Below, piece by piece: positions 25,451 through 33,433 of a stretch of 64,000 nucleotides of DNA. Made by a program: the position numbers and the translations under genes. The stretch's first letter is position 1; each line of letters starts with the position of its first letter. Location: contig NZ_DATAGQ010000201.1 in assembly GCF_036263595.1 (NCBI RefSeq), positions 39,417 through 103,416 of the forward strand, read 5' to 3'. Under the pieces are notes generated by a model. The model was not told the origin of the DNA, did no database searches, and worked only from the letters and a program-made list of their open reading frames with translations. This DNA comes from Geminicoccus sp036263595 (lineage in GTDB: Bacteria; Pseudomonadota; Alphaproteobacteria; Geminicoccales; Geminicoccaceae).

Positions 25451-25777
25451 GTTCTTCCCGGCTGGAGCCGACGATCCTGCTGCTCGCTGAAGACGTGCAA
25501 GCAGTTGACCATCGTTACCTCCAGTTGCCTTGAGATATCTTTGACGCCGCCATTACTATTTCTAATGCTGTATCTACAACATGCAACCGCTCTCTTGATC
25601 AGTTTCCTGATTCCGCAGGGACTAGCTGCAGCACGGGAGCGGGAAAGCTCCACAGGCGTGCCACCGTGCGGTGCTGCAGGGCTGTGCATCAAGGCTTGAC
25701 CACCGCTTCGACGGCATCAAGTTCCGCTCTGTACCGCGCCCGGTGCACCAGCCGGCGTCCTAGCAGGAGGATCTGGC
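25451..25777. other. gene-free divergent intergenic region
   Basis: Between the response-regulator remnant and the aldo/keto reductase gene. The part 25490-25640 is AT-rich for this genome and probably carries promoters for both sides. Open frames here are short and show no recognisable family. No clear terminator or repeat was found. Confidence 0.5.
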
Positions 25778-26716
25778 ATGCCGCCTAGGAAAGGAAAGGG
25801 CTGCAGTCGCCGCGAGGCCTTGGCCGGAGCCGCGGGTCTTGCGGCGGGATCGCTGATCGGTGCCGCGCCGGGCCTCGCCCAGGAACTGCCGGTCGCGACG
25901 CGCACGATCCCCTCGTCCGGCGAGCCGGTGCCCATGGTGGGCCTTGGGAGCTGGATCACCTTCAATGTCGGTGACGACATCGTCCTGCGGGATGAATGCG
26001 CCGAGGTGATGGAAGCCTTCTTCGCAGCCGGCGGACGCCTGATCGATTCGTCGCCGATGTACGGTTCCGCACAACCAGTGATTGGCTATGGCCTGGACAA
26101 GCTCGGCCGGCCGCCGCAGCTCTTGTCCGCCGACAAGGTCTGGATCTCCTCGGTCGATTCAGGCCCGGCGCAGATCGAGGAATCGCGGGCTCATTGGGGC
26201 GTCGAGCGCTTCGACCTCCTGCAGGTCCACAACCTGGTGAGCTGGGAAGGCCATCTCGACACGCTGGAGGCGATGAAAGCCGATGGCCGCCTCCGCTATG
26301 TCGGCATCACGACGTCGGAGGGCCGCCGCCACCGTGAGTTCGTGGAGGTCATGCGCACCCGGCCGCTCGACTTCGTCCAGCTGACCTACAACATCCTCGA
26401 CCGCGAGGTGGAGGAGACGATCCTCCCGCTGGCGCAGGAGCGCGGCATCGGCGTGATCGTCAACCGCCCGTTCAGGCAGGGCGATCTCGTCCAGGAGGTC
26501 GAGGACTATCCGCTGCCGGACTTCGCCGGCGAGATCGGCTGTGCGACCTGGGCGCAGTTCCTGCTGAAGTTCATCATCTCCCATCCCGCGGTCACCTGTG
26601 CCATTCCCGCTACCACGAAGGTCGAGCATGTCCGGGAGAACCTCGCCGCCGCGCAGGGGCCGTTGCCGGATGCCACCATGCGGGCGCGGATGGTGGCCCA
26701 CGTCGAGGATCTTTGA
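25778..26716 (+). CDS. Tat-exported aldo/keto reductase
   Basis: Aldo/keto reductase of 312 residues with an N-terminal twin-arginine signal (SRREALAGAAGLAAGSLIGAAPGLAQE; cleavage after the AQ region). The barrel shows RLIDSSPMYGSAQP with the catalytic Tyr, SADKVWISS with the Lys, FDLLQVHNLVSW with the His and the nucleotide-site region HPAVTCAIPATTKVEHVRENL. Export of an NADPH-dependent fold is unusual, because free NADPH is not available in the periplasm; a bound cofactor or redox partner is implied. AGGAGG lies 8 nt before the ATG. Stop and next start overlap as TGATG, so it is coupled to the DUF6064 gene. Confidence 0.85.
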   Translation: MPPRKGKGCSRREALAGAAGLAAGSLIGAAPGLAQELPVATRTIPSSGEPVPMVGLGSWITFNVGDDIVLRDECAEVMEAFFAAGGRLIDSSPMYGSAQPVIGYGLDKLGRPPQLLSADKVWISSVDSGPAQIEESRAHWGVERFDLLQVHNLVSWEGHLDTLEAMKADGRLRYVGITTSEGRRHREFVEVMRTRPLDFVQLTYNILDREVEETILPLAQERGIGVIVNRPFRQGDLVQEVEDYPLPDFAGEIGCATWAQFLLKFIISHPAVTCAIPATTKVEHVRENLAAAQGPLPDATMRARMVAHVEDL

Positions 26717-27402
26717 TGTCCGAATGGTGGACCTATGGCCTTTCGGATTTCCTCCTCTTCTCGCCCCGCACCTATGTCCGCCTGATCGAGCTCTACAACC
26801 TTTCGATCTGGCCGGCACAGCTGGCAGCCGTTGCAGCAGGCGTCGTAATCCTGGTGCTCCAGCTACGCGCCGTCAGGCTGGCTGGCCTCGGTCTGCTCGG
26901 CCTTTGCTGGCTCTGGATCGCCTGGGCCTGGTTCGGCCAGCGCTATGCGACCATCAACTGGGCGGCATCCTATGCCGGCCTTGCCTTCGCGGCGGAGGGA
27001 GCCTTGCTGCTCGCAGCCGCTTTCCTGAGCAGGGAGCGGAGCAGCGAGCCATGGCTCGTCGGCACGGGGATCGTCCTGACCCTGGCGGGATTGTTCGCCC
27101 TGCCGCTCCTGGAGTTGCTGTCGGGCGAGCGCGGCTGGAAACAGGTCGCGATCTTCGGAATCATGCCTGATCCGACCGCGATCGTGACGCTGGGAGTGCT
27201 GGTGCCCTTGGGCGGCCGGATTGCCCGGATCGCGCTCGTCGTCCCACTACTGTGGTGCATGGTGGCCGGCGCCACGCTGCTGGCGATGGACGGGCCTGGG
27301 GCCTGGGCAGCGCCGCTCGCGGGGGTGGTTGGGATCATCGCCATCGTCGCCCATCTGTGGTCGACGCGACGGCGTGGCTTCATTGCCCGGCCACCGACTT
27401 GA
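26716..27402 (+). CDS. DUF6064 family membrane protein
   Basis: Integral membrane protein of 228 residues with about six hydrophobic helices. The start MSEWWTYGLSDFLLFSPRTYVRLIELYN is the recognised DUF6064 N-terminus, followed by WIAWAWFGQRYATINWA and GIMPDPTAIVTLGVL. Function unknown. It overlaps the stop of the exported aldo/keto reductase gene by one base, suggesting the two proteins work together at the membrane, possibly with the membrane protein supplying electrons. That is inference from gene order only. Confidence 0.75.
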   Translation: MSEWWTYGLSDFLLFSPRTYVRLIELYNLSIWPAQLAAVAAGVVILVLQLRAVRLAGLGLLGLCWLWIAWAWFGQRYATINWAASYAGLAFAAEGALLLAAAFLSRERSSEPWLVGTGIVLTLAGLFALPLLELLSGERGWKQVAIFGIMPDPTAIVTLGVLVPLGGRIARIALVVPLLWCMVAGATLLAMDGPGAWAAPLAGVVGIIAIVAHLWSTRRRGFIARPPT

Positions 27403-27501
27403 TTTGCACCGGCAAGGCACGACAGCGCCCTCGATCCGTTTCGGCTTTCGGAACAGCGGCAGCGGGATCATGACAGCCCGGCATGTTGCCGCGATGTCGG
27501 C

Positions 27502-29028
27502 ATGAGAGATGGGATGACAGTCGAAGGCTCGTTCGCAGGTTTCGCGAAAGCATCGCCACAGCAGAACGTGGAACGGGATCAGGCCCATCGGATCGTGCGG
27601 CCTGGCAGGAACTGCTGGCGGGTCGCCAAAGCCACGCGCGCCACCCTCCTGCCCGACGCCGCCTCCTATTTCGCCCGGCTCGAGCAGACGCTGCATCGCG
27701 CCGAGCACTCGATCCTGATCGTCGGCTGGGACTTCGATGGCCGGATCCCGCTCTGTCCCGAAGGCCAAGTCTGCCAGCCGCTCGGGCCGATGCTGCGCTC
27801 GCTGGTCGAGGAGAAGCCGAACCTCCGGATCCACATCCTGGTCTGGAGCTTCGCGGTCGTGCACGCGCCGAGCTCACCCGCCCAGTTGCTGGTGGGTGCG
27901 GAATGGCAGGATCATCCGCGCATCACGGTGCGTCTGGATCAGGAGCATCCGATCTATGCCGCGCACCACCAGAAGATTATTTGCGTCGACGACCGGGTAG
28001 CGTTCGCCGGCGGGATCGATCTCACCGTGAAGCGGTGGGACACCTGGCGGCACAAGCACAACGACCGGCGGCGCACCGATCCGGACGGGAACCTCTACGA
28101 GCCCGTCCACGACATGCAGATGATCGTGGAGGGGGACGCCGCCACGGTGGTGGCCGATGTGGCCAAGATGCGCTGGAAGGTGGCTACCGGCGAGGATCTG
28201 CCGGCCGTATCGGCGGTGCGCGACCTCTGGCCCGAGGGACTGGAGGCCCATTTTCGCGATACCGACGTTGCGGTCGCCCGCACCCTGCCCGTCTGGCGGA
28301 ACCAGCCGCCCGTCCACGAGATCGGACGGCTGACGCTCGATGCTATCGCCGCAGCCCGGCAATGCATCTATGTCGAGGCGCAGTATTTCGCGAACTTCGA
28401 GGTTGCCGAGCGGCTAGCCGAAAGCCTGATGCAGCCGGAAGGACCCGAGGTCGTCGTGCTGATGACCCACGTGCTGCCGGCAAAGCTCGAGCAGTTCATC
28501 ATGGGCCGCAACCGCGACCGCGTGTTGCGCCGGCTGCACCGGGCGGACCGCTACGGCCGCTTCGGCGCGTTCTACCCGACGACGCCGTCGGATCAGGGTG
28601 CCCGCGAGATCCTGATCCACGCCAAGCTGATGATCGTCGACGACACCTTCCTGCGCGTCGGCTCGGCCAACATCAACAACCGGTCGGTCGGCCTGGATAC
28701 GGAATGCGACCTGGCCATCGAGGCAGTCGACGAGCAGCAGCGGACGTCGATCGCCACGATCCGTCGCCAGCTCCTTTCCGCCCACCTGCACGTGACGCCA
28801 ACGGAGCTTGCCGAGGCGGTCAGCCGGCACGGCTCGACGATTGCCGCGATCCGCGCACTCCAGCAGGAAGGCAAGGGCCTGAACGCCTTCCCGCCCATCG
28901 ACCTGCACGGCCCGGTCCGGCCGGTGGTCTGGACCAGCATCCTCGATCCCAAGCGCCCCCTGTCGGAAACCTGGCAGCGTTTTCTCAGGAAGAAGAACCG
29001 GCAGGCCCGGCTGGCGATTTCATCCTGA
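27502..29028 (+). CDS. clsB: phospholipase D family protein, cardiolipin synthase B-like
   Basis: Phosphatidyltransferase/phosphodiesterase with two HKD half-sites, 508 residues. First site HHQKIICVDDRVAFAGGIDL, second site HAKLMIVDDTFLRVGSANINNRS; both His-Lys-Asp sets are intact. WDFDGRIPL near residue 75 and the N-terminal CWRVAKATRATLLPDAASYF are typical of the ClsB-like branch. It probably transfers phosphatidyl groups at the inner membrane. The gene name is by analogy: the next two genes, on the opposite strand, are relatives of E. coli YbhN and YbhP, which flank clsB there. Either 27502 or 27514 could be the start. The 3' end overlaps the ybhN-like gene by 9 bp. Confidence 0.78.
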   Translation: MRDGMTVEGSFAGFAKASPQQNVERDQAHRIVRPGRNCWRVAKATRATLLPDAASYFARLEQTLHRAEHSILIVGWDFDGRIPLCPEGQVCQPLGPMLRSLVEEKPNLRIHILVWSFAVVHAPSSPAQLLVGAEWQDHPRITVRLDQEHPIYAAHHQKIICVDDRVAFAGGIDLTVKRWDTWRHKHNDRRRTDPDGNLYEPVHDMQMIVEGDAATVVADVAKMRWKVATGEDLPAVSAVRDLWPEGLEAHFRDTDVAVARTLPVWRNQPPVHEIGRLTLDAIAAARQCIYVEAQYFANFEVAERLAESLMQPEGPEVVVLMTHVLPAKLEQFIMGRNRDRVLRRLHRADRYGRFGAFYPTTPSDQGAREILIHAKLMIVDDTFLRVGSANINNRSVGLDTECDLAIEAVDEQQRTSIATIRRQLLSAHLHVTPTELAEAVSRHGSTIAAIRALQQEGKGLNAFPPIDLHGPVRPVVWTSILDPKRPLSETWQRFLRKKNRQARLAISS

Positions 29029-30105
29029 CGCCTTGCCGGCCATCGCCATGCGCAGCGGTGGTGCGTCGCTGCCGGCCGCCCGGCGGTCCTTTGCGCGGAT
29101 CCGGAGCTCGGTGATCGCGAACACAAGGCCGCCGATTAGCAGCGGCAGGAAGAAATAGATGCAGCGAAAGGCGATCAGGCCGCCGATGATCTGGTCGCCC
29201 GGCATCAGGAACAGGACGACGCTCTCGATGACGCCGAGCCCGCCCGGCACGTTGGAGATCATCGTCGTGGTGTTGGCGATGATGAAGATGGCGGCGACAC
29301 CAAGGAACGGCATGTCGCTGAACGGCAGGAGCGTCTGGTGCAGGCAGGCCGCCACCAGGATGAAGTTGACCGTCCCGGCCGCCACCTGCCCCAGCGCCAC
29401 CTTCAGGGTCGGCATCTGGAACGACCAGTGGTAGATGCGCAGCGGAGCCCTGAGCGTCGCCGAAAGCACGACATAGACGATCGTCAGCAGGATGCCGCCG
29501 GCTCCCATGGCGAGCATGGAGCCGTGGCTCATGCCGGTGATCCGCTCGCCCAGGTCCGGCCGCAGCAGCAGCCCGGCCCCGCCCAGCGCGATCAGTCCGA
29601 CGCCCACGGTGACGCCACAGAGCAGGATGATCTTGGCGACCTCCTCGTTGCTCAGGCCCCAGCGGCGATAGAAGCGGTAGCGGATCATGCCGCTACTCAG
29701 CGCCGCCAGGCCCAGCGTATGGCCGATCGACAGGCCCAGGAAAGACGCCAGCGCCACCTTCGGGTAAGGCAGCCGCCTGCCTGCATAGCGGATGCCCAGC
29801 CAGTCGAACCAGGTCAGCGACAGATAGCTCGCTGCCGAGAACAGGCAGGCAAGGAGCAGGTGCTCCATCGGGACGGACAGCACCGCTGCCCACAGTTCCT
29901 CCCAGCTGTACTGAGAAAACGTCCGGTGCAGCAGATAGCCGGCCAGGACCAGGGAGGCGACCGTGATCCCGGTCGTGCCCCAGCGCTTCCACAAGGTCTT
30001 GGCTGCTCCGGCGGGCGGGGCCGCCTCGCCTTGCGCCGCCCGTTCGGGAAACGCGCCAGTCACACGAGCCTGCATCGAACCTGCACCGAATTTGTCATTG
30101 GCCAT
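29020..30105 (-). CDS. ybhN: YbhN-like lysylphosphatidylglycerol synthase-type membrane protein
   Basis: Polytopic membrane protein of 361 residues of the UPF0104/LPG synthase transmembrane family. About eight helices can be seen, with the family signatures LGLSIGHTLGLAALSSGMIRYRFYRRWGLS and TTTMISNVPGGLGVIESVVLFLMPGD. The catalytic aminoacyl-transferase domain of true MprF proteins is absent, so a lipid-flippase-like or accessory role is more likely. Start ATG 30105 overlaps the preceding gene's TGA by one base, giving a tight ybhP-ybhN pair. Confidence 0.82.
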   Translation of the reverse strand: MANDKFGAGSMQARVTGAFPERAAQGEAAPPAGAAKTLWKRWGTTGITVASLVLAGYLLHRTFSQYSWEELWAAVLSVPMEHLLLACLFSAASYLSLTWFDWLGIRYAGRRLPYPKVALASFLGLSIGHTLGLAALSSGMIRYRFYRRWGLSNEEVAKIILLCGVTVGVGLIALGGAGLLLRPDLGERITGMSHGSMLAMGAGGILLTIVYVVLSATLRAPLRIYHWSFQMPTLKVALGQVAAGTVNFILVAACLHQTLLPFSDMPFLGVAAIFIIANTTTMISNVPGGLGVIESVVLFLMPGDQIIGGLIAFRCIYFFLPLLIGGLVFAITELRIRAKDRRAAGSDAPPLRMAMAGKASG

Positions 30106-30902
30106 CAACCGCGCAGGGCAGCGATGGCTCCGGCCGGCTCGTGCTCTTCTTGTGCCTGCGGCAACGGCTCACGCGTGACTTCGAAATCCACCACCAGCGG
30201 CAGGTGGTCGGATGCCAGCTTCGCCAATGGCGTCCGGATGATCGCGACGTCCAGGATCTCGATGGGCCCGTCGAAGAAGACATGGTCCAGCGCCAGGACC
30301 GGGAAGCGGCTCGGGAAGGTGGCCCGCCGGCGGCAGCCGGACAGGACGTCCTGCACAGCGGTCAGCTGCCGTCGGATCTTGCGGTAGGCGCTGGTGAAGG
30401 GCGGAGCATTGAAGTCGCCGGTGAGGATCACCGGGCGGCGGCAGTCCGGGCGGCCGAGCCAGTCGGGCCCGAGCAGCGCCCGCGCCTGGGCCACGCGTTC
30501 GGCGCCGAGCAGCCCCAGATGGGCGTTGATCACCTGCACCTGCCGTTCTTCCACCTGGACCTCCGCCCACAGCGCGCCGCGCGGCTCGATCAGTGGCCGT
30601 TGGACGAGGCCCGGCAACGGCCCCGCCTTGACCAGGCGCGACGGCAGGCCGGTCAGGATGGCGTCCCCATACTGCTCCTCCATGACGCGCAGGGCTGCAT
30701 GGAAGTGCCTGTCCATCCCGAGCAGGTCGGCGATCACCAGGGCCTGATCGATTCCGCCGGTCCGTTCGCGCCCGACATCCAGTTCCTGGAGCGCCACGAT
30801 GTCCGGCGCGCAGCTCGCGATGACCTCCACGATCCGCTCAGGCGACAGGATGCCGTCCACGCCCAGGCAGCGATGCACATTGTAGGTCAGCAGGCGGGTC
30901 AA
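30105..30902 (-). CDS. ybhP: EEP family hydrolase, YbhP-like
   Basis: Endonuclease/exonuclease/phosphatase fold, 265 residues, no signal peptide. Motifs: RLLTYNVHRCLGVDG, VALQELDVGRERTGG (metal Glu), VINAHLGLLGAERVAQA, VILTGDFNAPPFTSAYR (catalytic Asp-Asn) and ALDHVFFDG...ASDHLPLVVDFEV. RTGGIDQA and the overall form fit E. coli YbhP. A TTG start is used with CGGAG upstream; no ATG lies near it. Its stop overlaps the ybhN-like start. With the clsB-like gene it forms the conserved ClsB/YbhP/YbhN trio, presumably acting on phospholipids or their derivatives; this is inference. Confidence 0.8.
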   Translation of the reverse strand: MTRLLTYNVHRCLGVDGILSPERIVEVIASCAPDIVALQELDVGRERTGGIDQALVIADLLGMDRHFHAALRVMEEQYGDAILTGLPSRLVKAGPLPGLVQRPLIEPRGALWAEVQVEERQVQVINAHLGLLGAERVAQARALLGPDWLGRPDCRRPVILTGDFNAPPFTSAYRKIRRQLTAVQDVLSGCRRRATFPSRFPVLALDHVFFDGPIEILDVAIIRTPLAKLASDHLPLVVDFEVTREPLPQAQEEHEPAGAIAALRG

Positions 30903-30948
30903 GCTTCACTCCGGGAACATTCGATCCAACCACCGGCCAGGAAGCCGG

Positions 30949-31824
30949 TCAGCGGCCATCCACCTCGATGCCGGCCAGCTTCTCGTAGACCTTCACCACG
31001 GCGGCATCGTCCTCCTGCCCGAAGCCCGCGGCGGCCGCTGCCAGAAACTGCTGGTGTGCCGATGCTGCGATCGGCAGCGGGAAGCGCAGGTGGCGCCCGG
31101 TGTCCAGCACCAGCCCCAGGTCCTTCACGAAGATCTCGACGGCCGAGCGGGGCGCGAAGTCCCGGTCCAGCATGTGCGGCACCCGGTTCTCGAACATCCA
31201 GGAGCGGCCCGCCGCGTTGCAGATCACCTCGAACAGCTCGCGTGCATCTGCGCCTGCCCGCACGCCCAGCGCCATTGCCTCGGCCGCTGCCGCGATGTGC
31301 ACGCCCGCCAGCAACTGGTGGACGGTCTTGACCGTGGAGCCGGTCCCGATGGTCGGGCCCAGCCGGAACACCTTGGCGGCACAGGCGTCGAGCAACGGCG
31401 CCGCCTTGGCGAAGGCTTCCTCGCTGCCGGACGCCATGAAGGTGAGTTCGCCGTCCGCGGCGCGGGCGGCACCGCCCGATACCGGGGCGTCCAGGAACAG
31501 ATGGCCCGCTTCCTCCACCCGCTTGCCGATCCGCTCGGCATCCGAGGCGGGAATGGTGGCGCTCGCAATGACCACCGCACCCTTCGGCAGCCCGGAGAGC
31601 GCCCCGCCCGCGCCGAACAGGCTGTCCTCTAGCTGCTGGGCGTTGACCACCATGACGAGCAGGATGTCCGCACCCTCGGCAACGTCGTGCGCCGATGCGG
31701 CAGGCGTCACGCCATCGATGGTGGTCGGCCGTACATCATAGCCGCGGACCTGCAGCCCTGCGCGCGCGGCGGCACCGGCCATCCCGCCACCCATGGACCC
31801 GAGCCCGATCACGCCCACCTGCAT
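30949..31824 (-). CDS. beta-hydroxyacid dehydrogenase, L-threonate dehydrogenase-like
   Basis: NAD(P)-dependent oxidoreductase of the 3-hydroxyisobutyrate dehydrogenase family, 291 residues. N-terminal dinucleotide motif VGVIGLGSMGGGMAGA; substrate-site motif FLDAPVSGGAARAADGELT; catalytic Lys in GSTVKTVHQLLAG; C-terminal helix GFGQEDDAAVVKVYEKL. The last block resembles LtnD (L-threonate 2-dehydrogenase) more than MmsB, but the kinase and isomerase partners of that pathway are not adjacent. Divergent from the aldo/keto reductase gene. Confidence 0.82.
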   Translation of the reverse strand: MQVGVIGLGSMGGGMAGAAARAGLQVRGYDVRPTTIDGVTPAASAHDVAEGADILLVMVVNAQQLEDSLFGAGGALSGLPKGAVVIASATIPASDAERIGKRVEEAGHLFLDAPVSGGAARAADGELTFMASGSEEAFAKAAPLLDACAAKVFRLGPTIGTGSTVKTVHQLLAGVHIAAAAEAMALGVRAGADARELFEVICNAAGRSWMFENRVPHMLDRDFAPRSAVEIFVKDLGLVLDTGRHLRFPLPIAASAHQQFLAAAAAGFGQEDDAAVVKVYEKLAGIEVDGR

Positions 31825-31955
31825 CGCTCATCTCCGTTGCCGTTCCCGTGCATACCTGCGCGCGCCGGGGTGACGAGACAAGCTGCCTCCGGCCCTGCTT
31901 ACGCTCGACGGACGGGCGCACTAGGATCGGCGCCCGCTTCAAAAGGGAGATGATG

Positions 31956-32978
31956 ATGACGGCACTCGCCACGCGCGAGATCGGGACCACTGGGCTGAAA
32001 GTGCCGGTGCTGGGTTTCGGATCGGCACCGCTCGGAGACATCTACGAGAAGATCCCGGAGGCACGCGCGCTGGCTACGGTTCAGGCCGCCTATGACACCG
32101 GTTGCCGGCTGTTCGATACGGCACCGCTCTACGGCTACGGCCTGTCCGAGCACCGGGTCGGCCACGTCATCCGCCAGCAGCCGCGCGATTCCTATGTCCT
32201 GTCGACCAAGGTCGGCCGCTGGCTGAAGCCGACCCCGCCCGAGCAGATCGACCGCGGCCAGTGGATCGGCGGGCTGAACATGCAGCCGGTCTATGACTAC
32301 TCCTATGACGGCACCTTTCGCGAGGTGGAGCACAGCCTGCAGCGCCTGGGCGTGGAGCGGATCGACATCCTCCTCATCCACGACGTCGACATCTGGACCC
32401 ACGGCACGCGCGAGGCCTACGAGGAGCGCTACAAGCAGGCGGTGGACGGCTCGTTCCGCGCCCTGGCCGAGCTGCGCAGCCAAGGCGTGGTCAAGGCGAT
32501 CGGCATGGGCGTGAACGAGATCGAGCCCTGCAAGCGCCTCGCCACCGATGCCGATCCCGACGTCTTCCTCCTGGCCGGCCGCTACACGCTGCTGGAGCAG
32601 GAAGGCCTGGACGACCTGATGCCGCTGGCGCGCCAGAAGAAGTTCTCCTTTCTCCTGGGCGGCCCGTTCAACTCCGGCATCCTCGCGACCGGGCCGATCG
32701 AGGGTGCGAAGTACAACTACAAGCCCGCACCGCCCGAGATCCTGGAGCGCGTGCGACGGATCGAGGCCGTGTGCAAGCGCCACACCGTGCCGCTGGCCGC
32801 CGCCGCCATCCAGTTCCCGCTGGGCCTCCCCGAGATCGCCTCGATCATCCCGGGTGCGGTGAAGCCGGAGGAGGTGCACGCCAATACCCGGCTGATGACC
32901 CACCCGATCCCGGCGGCCCTTTGGGACGACCTGCGCGAGGAAGGCCTGCTGCGCGAAGGAAGCCCCGCCCCGTCCTGA
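31956..32978 (+). CDS. aldo/keto reductase, D-threo-aldose/L-fucose dehydrogenase-like
   Basis: Cytoplasmic NAD(P)-dependent sugar dehydrogenase of 340 residues. Signatures: VPVLGFGSAPLGDIYEKIPEA, CRLFDTAPLYGYGLSEHRVGH (catalytic Tyr), YVLSTKVGRWLKP (Lys), IDILLIHDVDIWTHG (His) and the C-terminal ASIIPGAVKPEEVHANTRLM. The LIHDVD and PGAVKPEEV blocks are typical of D-threo-aldose 1-dehydrogenases acting on L-fucose, D-arabinose or L-galactose. Three ATGs follow AAAAGGGAG; the third, at 31956, has the best spacing. It lies upstream of the polyol transport operon but is separated from it by 455 bp and a strong hairpin. Confidence 0.85.
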   Translation: MTALATREIGTTGLKVPVLGFGSAPLGDIYEKIPEARALATVQAAYDTGCRLFDTAPLYGYGLSEHRVGHVIRQQPRDSYVLSTKVGRWLKPTPPEQIDRGQWIGGLNMQPVYDYSYDGTFREVEHSLQRLGVERIDILLIHDVDIWTHGTREAYEERYKQAVDGSFRALAELRSQGVVKAIGMGVNEIEPCKRLATDADPDVFLLAGRYTLLEQEGLDDLMPLARQKKFSFLLGGPFNSGILATGPIEGAKYNYKPAPPEILERVRRIEAVCKRHTVPLAAAAIQFPLGLPEIASIIPGAVKPEEVHANTRLMTHPIPAALWDDLREEGLLREGSPAPS

Positions 32979-33018
32979 CGGGTTGGGTCCCACGCCCCAT
33001 CGACCGCGCCACGACCTG

Positions 33019-33045
33019 CAGCCCGGCGGCTTTGCTGCCGGGCTG
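33019..33045 (+). terminator. strong hairpin after the aldo/keto reductase gene
   Basis: A 12-bp stem (33019-33030 with 33034-33045, one G-T pair) closes on a TTT loop 41 bp after the stop codon. There is no T-run behind it, so termination would be imperfect or factor-assisted. It separates the reductase from the polyol operon. Confidence 0.55.
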
Positions 33046-33260
33046 TCGACGCAATCCTGATCGAACCAGTCCAGGAAGGGGGCGTCACGCGTGGCGGCCC
33101 GAGGCTTCTGCGAGCGATGCGGCACCGCTCAGCCGGCCTTGGCGTTGCCGGGGATCGCGAGGCTGGGGGCGCTCCTGGCAGTGACGCGCGGCGTTCACGC
33201 CACCCGTATCCAGTTGGAGCGAGACCGGCGCATCCGGCCTTCCATGTGCCAAAGCATGTA
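33046..33260. other. gene-free part of the leader of the polyol operon
   Basis: Together with the flanking hairpins this belongs to the 455-bp gap 32979-33433. No credible gene or known RNA family was recognised. The sequence turns AT-rich only after about 33325, where the promoter of the operon is most likely. Confidence 0.4.
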
Positions 33261-33282
33261 GCCGCTCCGGCAAAGGAGCGGC
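33261..33282 (+). promoter_or_regulatory. leader hairpin upstream of the polyol binding-protein gene
   Basis: GCCGCTCC (33261-33268) pairs with GGAGCGGC (33275-33282) over a 6-nt loop. It lies upstream of the likely promoter, so it may be an operator-type dyad or the second half of a tandem terminator with the hairpin at 33019. Confidence 0.35.
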
Positions 33283-33364
33283 CGCATGATGCTGGCCGAC
33301 GACCAGCGCATCGTCCCGCACCGAGAGCCGCATAAGATATATCATCCCCCACGTTACAAATCTC

Positions 33365-33382
33365 ATGAACGATGTTATGAAC
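33365..33382 (+). promoter_or_regulatory. ATGAAC direct repeat, candidate operator for the polyol operon
   Basis: ATGAAC occurs at 33365-33370 and again at 33377-33382, spaced 12 bp centre to centre, about one helical turn. The repeat follows an AT-rich stretch with GATATATC at 33336-33343 that could contain the -10 region. Repeated short motifs near the promoter are typical of DeoR-type repressors, and the operon ends with a DeoR gene; the link is inference. Confidence 0.35.
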
Positions 33383-33433
33383 CGTGCAACCCGGCCGGAT
33401 GAAGCTGTGGGCCCGGGTTCTGGGAGGCATGGA

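Noticed and set aside
25438..25692. 84-codon minus-strand frame upstream of the response-regulator remnant
   Set aside because: Low-complexity and overlapping the receiver gene start; looks like promoter DNA rather than coding sequence.
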